Under the pieces are notes generated by a model, which worked only from the letters and a program-made list of their open reading frames with translations, did not search any database and was not told where the DNA came from. This document shows, piece after piece, positions 16,330 to 24,700 of a stretch of 32,973 nt of DNA (position 1 is its first letter; every line of letters starts with the position of its first letter). The DNA is taken from positions 1 through 32,973 of the forward strand of contig JASHOS010000308.1 in the NCBI GenBank assembly GCA_030040995.1. Reading direction: 5' to 3'. This stretch comes from Terriglobia bacterium. GTDB lineage: Bacteria > Acidobacteriota > Terriglobia > UBA7540. The position numbers and the translations under genes were made by a program.

Positions 16330-16500
16330 GGGTAGCGCAGCGCGGCCTTGCGGCCGCAAGCATACCAGCGCGAAGCCCTTGCCCTCTCCCTCGGGAGAGG
16401 GTGGCTCGCGGCCGGCGCTTTCTCCAGCCGGCGCGAGTCGGGTGAGGGGCTCGCTAGAAAATCTGGTTAAAAAACAAGGTTTTACTGTATTGCAATGCAG
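16330..16500. repeat. Dispersed composite repeat, inverted copy of positions 10-213
   Basis: Read on the minus strand, this segment repeats the blocks near the start of the window in the same order: CTGCATTGCAATAC, GTAAAACCTTGTTTTTT, then CCCCTCACC, CGCGCCGGCTGGAGAAAGCG and CCACCCTCTCCC. The two copies are about 16 kb apart and inverted. The segment follows the kinase gene stop codon. Confidence 0.6.
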
Positions 16501-16525
16501 AGTTTCCCGTTTTTGGAAACTCTGC
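16497..16525. repeat. Perfect 11-bp hairpin inserted into the repeat
   Basis: GCAGAGTTTCC (16497-16507) pairs perfectly with GGAAACTCTGC (16515-16525) around CGTTTTT. The related repeat copy at the window start lacks it, reading straight from GCAATGCAG into GGCTCG. It lies at or near the left side of the IS110 element. Confidence 0.5.
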
Positions 16526-16594
16526 GGCTCGTCCGTGAATCGCTAAACAAAAGCCGCAGACTTCGCAAGACACGAAGTCCGCGCTTGTATATTG

Positions 16595-16835
16595 GTTTTT
16601 GGTTCTGATCCTCCGGTTGTTGAATGATTTGAATGCTGCTTCGGATGCCGGAGAGAGAGGCCGCTCCGCGCTGAGGCCCGATCCGAAAGGTTCGAGAGCC
16701 TGAGGGGTAGATCGGCCCCCCGCCCTCTTCTCTTAGGCCGAGGAGAATCTGAGGCCTTTTGAGCCTGCGTTTTCAAGCTCGACCGGAGGAGTTTGCTCAG
16801 GGTCGGGGAGCCGGAAACACAGCCTAACTCAAGGA
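16595..16835 (+). ncRNA. Putative IS110 bridge RNA region
   Basis: In the IS110 group a structured RNA that base-pairs with both target and donor DNA is encoded between the left end and the transposase gene. This non-coding stretch of about 240 nt has several complementary segments: CCTCCGG near 16609 with CCGGAG near 16648, and GCCCGATC near 16677 with GATCGG near 16709. GGCCGAGGAG, GAGGCC, GGAGCCGG and ACCGGAGG segments lie further on. The strand is assumed from the transposase. I did not identify the target- and donor-binding loops, because that needs the element ends. Confidence 0.45.
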
Positions 16836-16842
16836 GGCTGTT

Positions 16843-17874
16843 ATGGACAAGAGAGATCATTGCGGGATCGAAGTGAGTGCCAAAGAGTTGCTGGTAGCGC
16901 TGCGCCGGGGCGAGCAGACACTGCCGGTGAAATCGTTTCCCAATACCCCGGAAGGCCATCGGGCCCTCGCGCGATACTTGGTTCGTAAGGGATACGTGGT
17001 GCGCGTCTGCCTGGAATCGACTGGCGTCTACGGCCTGGACTTGGCCCTGCTTTTGGAAAAACAGGCCGGGATTGAGGTGATGGTTGTCAACCCGCGGGCG
17101 GCACGCAACTTCGCCCAGGCCCTGATGCAGCGGAGCAAGACCGACCCGCTGGATGCGGTGACCTTGATGGAATTTGCGGCACGGATGCCCTTCCAGGCTT
17201 GGCAGCCACCTTCGAAGGTGGTTTTGCACCTTGGTGCGATGGCGCGCCGCCTGGCATCGGTGACCGAGATGGCGGCAGCGGAGAAGAACCGCTTGCACGC
17301 GGCGAGCGTGGCGCAGGCGCTGCCGGAGGCGGTCCGGCAGGACCTGAAGCGTAGCATCGCTTTTCATCAACGTGCTCTGGATCGGCTGACCCGGCAGGCG
17401 CGGAAGCTGATTGCTGACGACGCCCTCCTCGAAGAGCGTTTTCAGCAGTTGGACAGCATCCCCGGGGTAGGCCCTGCCAGTGCCATCGCCCTGCTGGCCG
17501 AACTGTCGATGCTTTCGCCCGACCTGGACGTTCGCCAGTGGGTGGCTTCGGCAGGGCTGGACCCGCGGGAGCATTCCTCGGGCAGCTCGGTCCAGAAAAA
17601 ACCACGGATCAGCAAGGTCGGCAACCGTCATCTGCGCCGCGCGCTGTTCATGCCCGCCTTGGTCGCGGTACGCTTCGATCCGCACCTCGGTGCTTACTAC
17701 CAGCACCTGCGGGATCGGGGCAAGCTCAAGATGCAGGCCCTGGTCGCAGTCATGCGAAAGCTTTTGCACGCTATCTTCGGCATGTTTAAACATGGTCAGC
17801 ATTACGACGGCTCGAAGGTTTTCTCGCTGTCGGCCAGCGCCGACTCAACCTCGACCTCCGGCGCGGCAGCGTGA
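16843..17874 (+). CDS. IS110-family transposase (RuvC-like DEDD plus Transposase_20 domain)
   Basis: This 343-residue recombinase would act with a bridge RNA. The N-terminal RuvC-like domain has E10 in CGIEVSAKEL, where most IS110 proteins have Asp; E58 in CLESTGVYG; and D101/D104 in KTDPLDA. The Glu variant occurs, as I recall, throughout one IS110 subgroup, so I do not read it as inactivating. The C-terminal domain has the helix-hairpin-helix IPGVGPASAIALLAEL, then WVASAGLDPREHSSGSSVQK with the catalytic Ser, and GNRHLRRALFMPAL. AAGGAG precedes ATG. The frame is intact and full length, so the element may be active. Confidence 0.92.
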   Translation: MDKRDHCGIEVSAKELLVALRRGEQTLPVKSFPNTPEGHRALARYLVRKGYVVRVCLESTGVYGLDLALLLEKQAGIEVMVVNPRAARNFAQALMQRSKTDPLDAVTLMEFAARMPFQAWQPPSKVVLHLGAMARRLASVTEMAAAEKNRLHAASVAQALPEAVRQDLKRSIAFHQRALDRLTRQARKLIADDALLEERFQQLDSIPGVGPASAIALLAELSMLSPDLDVRQWVASAGLDPREHSSGSSVQKKPRISKVGNRHLRRALFMPALVAVRFDPHLGAYYQHLRDRGKLKMQALVAVMRKLLHAIFGMFKHGQHYDGSKVFSLSASADSTSTSGAAA

Positions 17875-17967
17875 GCCAAAACTTTCTCTTGTCATTCAAG
17901 AGAGAATCTACCCCGCTCTCTTGCTGCCCCGCGGCGGCGAGGTTGCGCTACAATTTTCAGGAAACGT

Positions 17968-19344
17968 ATGCCGGGCATCCTGATTGTTGAAGACGAAGCA
18001 AAGATGCAAAGGCTGCTGCAGCTCAGCCTTTCCGACGAGGGCTACAGCGTCCAAACGGCTTCCGATGCCGAATCGGGGCTGAGGCTGCTTCGCCAGTCGA
18101 AATTCGATTTGGTAATAACCGACCTCAAACTGCCAGGTATGGATGGGCTTGAGTTTCTTCAAGCGGTCAAGAGGACGGACGGGCAAGTTCCGGTAGTGCT
18201 GATGACGGCTTTCGGCACTGTCGAGACGGCCGTGCAGGCCATGAAGGCTGGAGCAAGCGATTACGTTCTGAAACCCTTCGGGCTCGAAGAGATGAAGCTG
18301 GTCGTCAAGAAGGAGCTGAACGTCCGCCGGCTGCAGGACGAAAACCGGGACTTGCGCGAAGCTCTCGGCAAACGTTATGAGTTTAAGAACATCGTGGCCC
18401 GGAGCGCCAAGATGCAGGAAGTGCTGGCGGTCGTCGAGCGTGTGGCGCCAACCAACTCGACCGTTCTCTTGGGAGGCGAGAGCGGCGCCGGCAAGGACAT
18501 GATCGCCCGCGCGATCCATCAGCACTCCCGGCGCGCTTCCGGTCCGTTTGTTAAGATTAACTGCGCAGCCATCCCGGAAAACCTTCTGGAAAGCGAGATC
18601 TTCGGATATGAAAAAGGGGCGTTCACCGGAGCGATCACGTCCAAGCCGGGCAAGTTCGAATTGGCTGATCGAGGCTCAATTTTCCTGGACGAAATCGGCG
18701 ACGTGCCTCCTTCCATTCAGGTGAAGCTGCTGCGCGTGCTTCAGGAACGTGAGTTCGAGCGACTGGGAGGAACCAAGACGCTTAAGGTGGATGTGCGCCT
18801 GGTTGCCGCCACCAACCGCGATCTCCGCGTGGCGCTCGAACAGGGAACGTTCCGCGAGGATTTGTACTACCGCCTCAATGTAGTGCCGATCAACATTCCG
18901 CCACTCCGGGAGCATAAAGAAGATATACCGGACCTCGTCGAGGTCTTCCTCGATCGCTTCGGCCACGGTGCGGGCAAAAACGTGAGCAGTATCACGCCCG
19001 CGGCAATGAAAGTGTTGATGGAATTCCATTGGCCGGGAAATGTCCGGGAACTTGAAAACATCGTTGAACGCGCCGTCGCGCTCAGCTCCGAAGATGTGAT
19101 TGACGTCGCTGATATTCGCCTGGACCTTTCTCCCAGTTTACCGCGTCCACCCGCAGGGGAATCAGAAGCCCCCTTCCCTCCCGCCGGTGTTACGCTGGAA
19201 CAATTCGAGGACGAGATTATCCGCGAATCCCTGCGTCGCGCGGGAGGGAACAAGAGCCAGGCGGCGCGGCTCCTGGGCCTTTCGCGCAATGCCCTGCGCT
19301 ACCGCCTATCGAAAATGGGCATGCCGGATGACGGGGAAAGCTAA
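17968..19344 (+). CDS. NtrC-family sigma-54-dependent response regulator
   Basis: The product (458 residues) is a bacterial enhancer-binding protein. The receiver domain (1-118) has the phospho-acceptor D52 in TDLKLPGMDG. The AAA+ domain (about 140-370) shows Walker A GGESGAGKD (169-177), the sigma-54 contact loop GAFTGA (217-222), Walker B GSIFLDEIGD (236-245) and the arginine-finger region. A Fis-type helix-turn-helix lies at about 418-455 (GGNKSQAARLLGLSRNALRY). AGGAA lies 5 nt before ATG. It probably pairs with the kinase at 15044; the IS110 element between them likely breaks co-transcription. Target genes are not evident; no -24/-12 promoter was recognised in the window. Confidence 0.93.
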   Translation: MPGILIVEDEAKMQRLLQLSLSDEGYSVQTASDAESGLRLLRQSKFDLVITDLKLPGMDGLEFLQAVKRTDGQVPVVLMTAFGTVETAVQAMKAGASDYVLKPFGLEEMKLVVKKELNVRRLQDENRDLREALGKRYEFKNIVARSAKMQEVLAVVERVAPTNSTVLLGGESGAGKDMIARAIHQHSRRASGPFVKINCAAIPENLLESEIFGYEKGAFTGAITSKPGKFELADRGSIFLDEIGDVPPSIQVKLLRVLQEREFERLGGTKTLKVDVRLVAATNRDLRVALEQGTFREDLYYRLNVVPINIPPLREHKEDIPDLVEVFLDRFGHGAGKNVSSITPAAMKVLMEFHWPGNVRELENIVERAVALSSEDVIDVADIRLDLSPSLPRPPAGESEAPFPPAGVTLEQFEDEIIRESLRRAGGNKSQAARLLGLSRNALRYRLSKMGMPDDGES

Positions 19345-19795
19345 GGGGCGTCGATACGGAGTATGCGGTTTTCTGACCGTCGGTCTTTTGTAGCGCCCCG
19401 ATCTATCGGGACGGCCTCTCGGAAAGTCGGCAGCCTTGAAAATGCTTCCAGCTTGAGCGTGGATCTACAGAAAACGAAAGGCTTATGGCGCCGCCGACAA
19501 GGAGCATTCTGATTCGGTTTCGCGGGCCAACGGCCCATCATGACAGGCTGAAAAAGCGAGCCTGTGCTACTACATCGCACTCAATCGACACAGTCGATGC
19601 TGCCACCGTTCGGCACGGTCATAGATTTTGTATTTCGCGCGTAAGCCCAGTGGGCTTGAAGCTCCCCTCCGGGTGTATGCTACACTTTTTGAGACATTCC
19701 TGGTTATTCTCAGTTGAAAAGCCGGATAGCTCGCCATGACTCGGCTACAAAGTGGAGGAGAGCCGCAAGAAACGAACTATCTAACGAAATACCTG
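19345..19795. other. Intergenic stretch before tRNA-Lys
   Basis: No gene is supported. It contains small palindromes (CCCGATCTATCGGG near 19397, CGGGCCAACGGCCC near 19521) and a weak copy of the GCGAGCCTGTGCTAC-type dispersed repeat near 19556. A possible extended -10 promoter for the tRNA lies at its right side. Confidence 0.4.
19656..19686 (+). promoter_or_regulatory. Possible extended -10 promoter of tRNA-Lys
   Basis: TGCTACACT (19678-19686) is an extended -10 element. TTGAAG (19656-19661) lies 19 bp upstream as a weak -35. The tRNA starts about 110 nt downstream. Confidence 0.3.
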
Positions 19796-19871
19796 GGGCC
19801 GTTAGCTCAATTGGTAGAGCAACTGACTCTTAATCAGTAGGTTGGGGGTTCGATTCCCTCACGGCTCACCA
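19796..19871 (+). tRNA. tRNA-Lys (anticodon CUU)
   Basis: The cloverleaf is complete. The acceptor stem is GGGCCGT with ACGGCTC (one G-T pair). The D arm is in AGCTCAATTGGTAGAGC. The anticodon stem ACTGA/TCAGT encloses the loop CTCTTAA, giving anticodon CTT. The T arm is GGGGGTTCGATTCCCTC. The CCA end is encoded (19869-19871). A decayed integrase gene begins 85 bp downstream on the opposite strand, the usual arrangement for integration into a tRNA 3' end. Confidence 0.95.
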
Positions 19872-19956
19872 TCCAAATCCTTCTGAATCAATCTCCTTGC
19901 AGTTTCGAGCACGGCCTGGACCGGCCAAAACATAACAAAACCGTAACGAAACCCGG

Positions 19957-20930
19957 TTAGTTCGGTTTGGTCGTAACAAAACTCTTACTGTGTTCATTGG
20001 CTTGCCGATCAAGTTTCGACGACGCCTCCCGCATCCTATTGAGCTTTGCCTGACTGTACCGCTTAAATACGTCGGCATCGCATTGCCGCAGCATCAACGT
20101 GACGAAGTGGTCGGAAACGCCGCCAGCGCTCAGCCTACTCGCGAATGTGTGCCGGCGGGTATGGCACGAGGCCGGAAGGTGGGTAATCTTGGCGCGGCAA
20201 GCCAGTTTCTGGATCGTCGCCTGTATGGTGCGCAGCGACATGGCGCGTCCGCCGCGCTCGCTCAGGAATAGTGGATCGTGGAGAGTGATGTCGGGTTGCG
20301 CTTTCAGGTACAGGCTCAAGGCCCAGCGCGCGCTGGCGTTCAAGGGAACTTCCCGTACCTTACGCCCTTTGCCCGCGCGCACCCAGACGCGCCCCGAGCG
20401 CGGTCTGATTTCGCAGTCGGCGATCACCAGCCGGGCGGCCTCGCCCACCTGTAGGCCGGTTTCGAGCAGCAATTGGAGCCGGGTGTAGTTCCGTCGCGCC
20501 TGGCCGTGGCCGGTCTGGCCAGCGGCCCGCAGCAGCGCCTGAACTTCTCCGGATTGAAGGCCTTTCGGTTGCAAGCGCACTGGCCGTCGCAGAAATCGAA
20601 GCGCGGTGGCGGGATCCGAGCGGATCATTTTTTGCTGCTGGGCCTAGGCGAAGAATTTCTTCAGCGCCTGGACTTTGCGGTTGGCGCTCGATGCTCGCAG
20701 CTTTTCCGACCGGATGAGGTGCTGGCGGTAATTGACCAGATCGACGGTGTTGAGCCGGCCAGCCGAGCCCGGGCGCCGCGGGTTTCTTCGATCCAACGCC
20801 CGAACCGCCTGAGGTCGCCAGCGTAGCCGCGCCGGGTGGCCTCGGCGAGATCGGCCAGGCGCAGGCTGCGAAGGAAGGCGCGGAAGAGGCGATCCCCCAG
20901 GATGGCTGGCCCGCGGCGTATTACACGCAT
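19957..20930 (-). pseudogene. Tyrosine recombinase/integrase, decayed
   Basis: The gene reads from ATG 20930 (MRVIRRGPAILGDRLF) into an N-terminal core-binding domain (LADLAEATRRGYAGDLRRFG). It shifts frame near 20760-20775, where the continuation NTVDLVNYRQHLIRSEKLR is in another frame. An in-frame amber TAG at 20646-20644 stands where Trp is expected (FFA-stop-AQQQKMIRSD). The catalytic domain follows. Box I reads ETGLQVGEA, with Gln in place of the invariant Arg; GKGRKVREVPL supplies the Lys. Box II is HTRRHTFASRL, and the Tyr is in VFKRYSQ. The amber and the Gln are each one G-to-A change from TGG and CGG. With three lesions it is very unlikely to be active. Its position beside tRNA-Lys suggests the integrase of an immobilised island. 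Confidence 0.85.
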
Positions 20931-20973
20931 AACTGACCACCTGCTTGGGGTATCACTTTACTGCGTGTAATAC
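20918..20973. promoter_or_regulatory. 12-bp inverted repeat at the integrase start
   Basis: GTATTACACGCA (20918-20929) and its exact complement TGCGTGTAATAC (20962-20973) are 32 bp apart. The first overlaps the ATG of the integrase gene. A third exact copy of TGCGTGTAATAC lies at 21162-21173. They could be operator sites or recombinase arm-binding sites. Confidence 0.5.
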
Positions 20974-21757
20974 AGACCTTTACAATCCGGACATTGCGCG
21001 CAGGAGCCTATACACGCTGTGATTTCACGAAAGAACGCCTCCCCTACGTCCTGTCGATCGCTCCCGGCGAGCTGAATGCTTTATTCTGTGCTCCTATTCG
21101 GTTGAGAGGTGGCCTGCAACCTACTGAAAGTTAGGGGCCTGCGTGCCGGTTGAGCTGAGATTGCGTGTAATACGTTAGCGTAAGAATTTTGCCGATTGTG
21201 GCCGCTACCCCGAAATGGTCAGGGGGCCTTTCCCCAAGTCACAGGTTCTCGGAGAATTGCGCCGCCTGAGCACTTCGGATGGAGTCCTTTGCGTTATCAT
21301 GCGCTTTTATTTCCACCGCACCTTTTACGGTACGGGGTTCCGTCGCAACGATTTTGTAGGATTCCGGGCTCGTACCGATTGATTAAGTGCAGGACTTCTC
21401 GGGACACATGCACTTATCAACCACCCCAATTTACGCGGGCACGAGCTTGAGGATACTAAGCTAATCGCTTCGGCGAAGCCGCCTTGCGACCGCAGCGCGG
21501 CGGGAGAGCCTCGCAAGAGAAGCGGGAGTGAAGGACGCCGGTTGCTCGACACCCCCCGCACAGATCCGTACGAGCGGTTCGACCGCAACGGCTACGCGTC
21601 TGCACCCTTCGTTGCAATTTAGCTCAATTTGGCTTTAGTATACCTGACGGCTGAGTAGGGACCGCTTGCGGTGGCGAGCCGTGGCGATTGGCAAAAATGG
21701 TATACGGACACAAGTGACACACCCTATCACGCGGTGTATTCCGAGCCGGGAGATGAT
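20974..21757. other. Long gene-free stretch between integrase remnant and GH31 gene
   Basis: No complete gene is supported. The third TGCGTGTAATAC copy (21162-21173) and a possible group II intron domain V remnant (21564-21593, minus strand) lie here. The rest has no recognisable protein similarity in any frame and is probably island debris. No promoter for the GH31 gene stands out. Confidence 0.4.
21564..21593 (-). other. Possible group II intron domain V remnant
   Basis: On the minus strand, AGCCGTTGCGGTCGAACCGC followed by TCGTACGGAT, then CTGTGCGGGGGGTG, resembles the AGCCGT...ACGGTTC hairpin and downstream G-run of bacterial group II introns. The lower stem keeps the AGC triad but has one mismatch, and the loop is not GNRA. 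No reverse transcriptase is nearby. At best it is a fragment. Confidence 0.33.
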
Positions 21758-24700
21758 ATGCGGAGACGCACATTCTTGAAGAATTCGGCAATTGGCATAG
21801 CAACCTTGGGGGGGCTTTGTAGTGCAGATTTGGCGGCAGAGGGAGAGGGTCGTAATCAGGAACCCGGCGTAACCGGAGTGTTCGGTGATGATGACGTTGT
21901 TACACAAGAAGAGAGAGAACTCGCCTGGGGAGTCAATGCCGTTGTTCTCAGGCCGCCTTGGACCAGCTCTCCCTCATTGGATGACGTTCTCTCGGACGCA
22001 GAACACACTCTTGCCTTGAGTCGGTTTTATCGGGCTGGCGGCCAAAATGGTCCGGTGACCCCGACTGAATGTCGCCTTGCTTACAATAGCCGGGCGCTCT
22101 TCGTGGTTTTTCGCTGTGAGGAAAACAATTTATCTTACCCATACGCCAATCTGGACCCTAAATATTGGAGCAGCGCCAATTGGTATGCGCTTCATGGTTT
22201 GCCTTCCGGGACGGATAACTGGCCTCCATATCCGGACGAAGTAGACATTTTGATTCAGCCCGACACGGCAACTTCCTCCTATTACCAGTTCGCAGCGACG
22301 CTGCAGGGCATGAAATTTGGCTGCGAGCGGTTGTCGAGTTCCGATATGAAGGACTCCCCTGACGAAGCCGCGGCCGCTCGCCATTCTTCAATAATTCCCG
22401 CGACCAAAGTCGAGGCCTTCGAGGCGAGTGTCAGCAAGGGAACTGATGAATGGATGGTTTTCTTCCATATACCATGGGAGACGTTAGGGGGGAAACCCAA
22501 ATCCCATTTTGCGTTGTTGCCGATGCGGACTCGCTGGCGCGACGGCCAATTCACCAGCCCTGTCGCGATTGGATTCAATGAACCTATGCCCGTTGACCTC
22601 TTAATCGAAACTCACTTTTCGGGCGGAGGGCGAGTGGAGAACTCTCAAGGCAGTCTGTGCCGGTTGCCCTCCGGGATACTCCGGTGGCAGAGACCCGCAA
22701 TGTTGAGTTATCCCGGTTCCGAGATACCCCAACAGATTTGGCGCATGGAATCTTCATTATCTACGCCGACGGACACGAATAACCTGGCGCAACGGCTTTT
22801 TCTCACCCAACGCTGGATGGACCTGATGCTGCTGGAAGGATTCACTCCTCTCCCCCGTGCCTGGGGGATTTCGAAGCATAACCTCACGCTTACCCTTTTC
22901 CGGCAGAAAATGAATGCTGCTTTTCAGAAGAATAATCCAGGCCAGTCATGTAAGTTACTCGACAGTTACTTGAGCCAGCTCGATAAGATGTCTCGATGGT
23001 GGTACGCCGATGGCTCGCCCGGCGATATTCTGAACGAGGAATGGAAACCGGTCACCAGCGCTGGCGGCATTGAAGTGCAAGGCAAGACGCTGCTTATGCG
23101 GTGTATGGCCGGGGGCCATGAAGTTGATTTGCATCTTGCCCTGCCGAAAACGGGTGGCATAAGAATCTATGGCAGTGAGCAAGGCTATTGGAGACCGGAG
23201 AATCTATTGCCTTTAAAGGCCACGCAGTCCTCCGGCTCCTGCGCCGTCGAATCCGCTGAGGGGCGGATTATTATCCGGCAAAGGCCATTTTCTATTTCTT
23301 TCTATGACCCTGCCGGAAATCAAGTGACGCAAATCGGAGCTGAGGCTCTGGCCTTTCGTTTTGGTGCGGATGGCAAAATCCTCGCGGTTGACTTCAAGAA
23401 TCATCTGGATCCAAGAGAAGTCATCTACGGCTTCGGAGAGAAGTACGATAATTTCAATGAAAATGGACATGTATTGACGCTTTGGGGAGCGGATGACTGG
23501 ATGGGGAACGGAGAAGGCTTAGCGAACACTAGCTACAAGCCTTTGCCTGTCTTTCATAGTACCAAAGGCTATATGCTTTTCGACAATTCGTCTTATCGGT
23601 TGAGGGCGGACATCGGCAAGACGCATCCAAACCGATACCGTCTCACGCAGCTCGGTCCGATATTTGATTATTATTTTTGGCTTGGCTCACCCCGCGAGGC
23701 TCTATCCTCCTACACGGCCCTGACCGGGAGGGTTCCGCTGCCGCCCAAATGGGTCTTTGAACCGTGGATGGGCCGAGGCGGCGACGCCTGGGCCAGTGGC
23801 CCACTGCACAGCGCCATAGCAGAAGAAGAAAGCGTCGCCTTGCGCTTCGCGGAATTGGATATTCCGCATTCCGCGATTTACGCGGAAGGCCCCTCCGCCG
23901 TCTCGCTGGAGTTGAATCAGTTCATGGCGGCTCGCGGAATCAGGGTCCTGGGCTATTTCTATCCAGTGATTCCCCCGGAACGCCAGCGACGGCTGATGCC
24001 TCACCTGAAGCCTGACGAACTCCCTATTCTGCATTGCGGCAACGACAGCCTGACACGTGAGCTCGGTTACGTCGATTTCACCAACCCGAACGCCTTGGAC
24101 CTCTGCCGGCGGGCATTAAGGCGAGCCCTGGACCTGGGCGAGGCTGGAAGCATTGAAGATTTCGGTGGTACGGTTGAGGAGTTTGAGCAGTTCCATTTCG
24201 CCAGCGGTGGCAAGGCCGGTAGCATGGTAGACTTCGGCGATATGGTGCCGGATAGCGCGGTGTTTTATGATGGCCAGCACGGAGCCGAGATGCACAATTT
24301 TTACTACTATGACTATCAACGCACGGTCAGTGAAGTATTTCGGGAAAAATGTGGAAATGATTTCATCTTGTTTGGGCGTGGAGCGGCGCCCGGCGCGCAA
24401 AGTTGGGTGGGCCAATTTGCCGGCGACCATCCATCCAACTTTGTAGGAATCAAGCACGTCCTCATCGGGGCGCTGAACTTGTGCGCCTGCGGTTATTCCA
24501 CCTGGGGCAGCGATCTTGGTGGATATTTTGGTTTTCCGCAGCCCGCAGTGTATATGCGCTGGTTCCAGCTCGGATGTTTCAGTCCGTTAATGCGTCCACA
24601 CGGCGTGGCGCCGCGAGATCCATGGCATTACGGCGAAGCGGCGGTGACAAACTATAAATTCCTGGCCTGGACTCGAGAGAATATATTGAACTACACGTAC

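Larger units (their letters stand above)
16526..17905 (+). mobile_element. IS110-family insertion sequence (ends approximate)
   Basis: The element consists of a structured non-coding region, a DEDD/Ser transposase gene and a short 3' flank with a hairpin (TCTCTTG 17885-17891 with CAAGAGA 17897-17903). IS110 elements lack conventional terminal inverted repeats, so the exact ends cannot be read from one copy; the coordinates are a best guess. It sits between a sensor kinase gene and its likely response regulator gene, inside dispersed-repeat DNA, a common kind of target for this family. Confidence 0.6.

Noticed and set aside
16543-17802. Long open frame of 419 codons on the minus strand
   Set aside because: It lies wholly antisense to the well-supported IS110 transposase and its leader, has low-complexity His/Gln/Arg-rich composition and no ribosome site; a GC-skew shadow.
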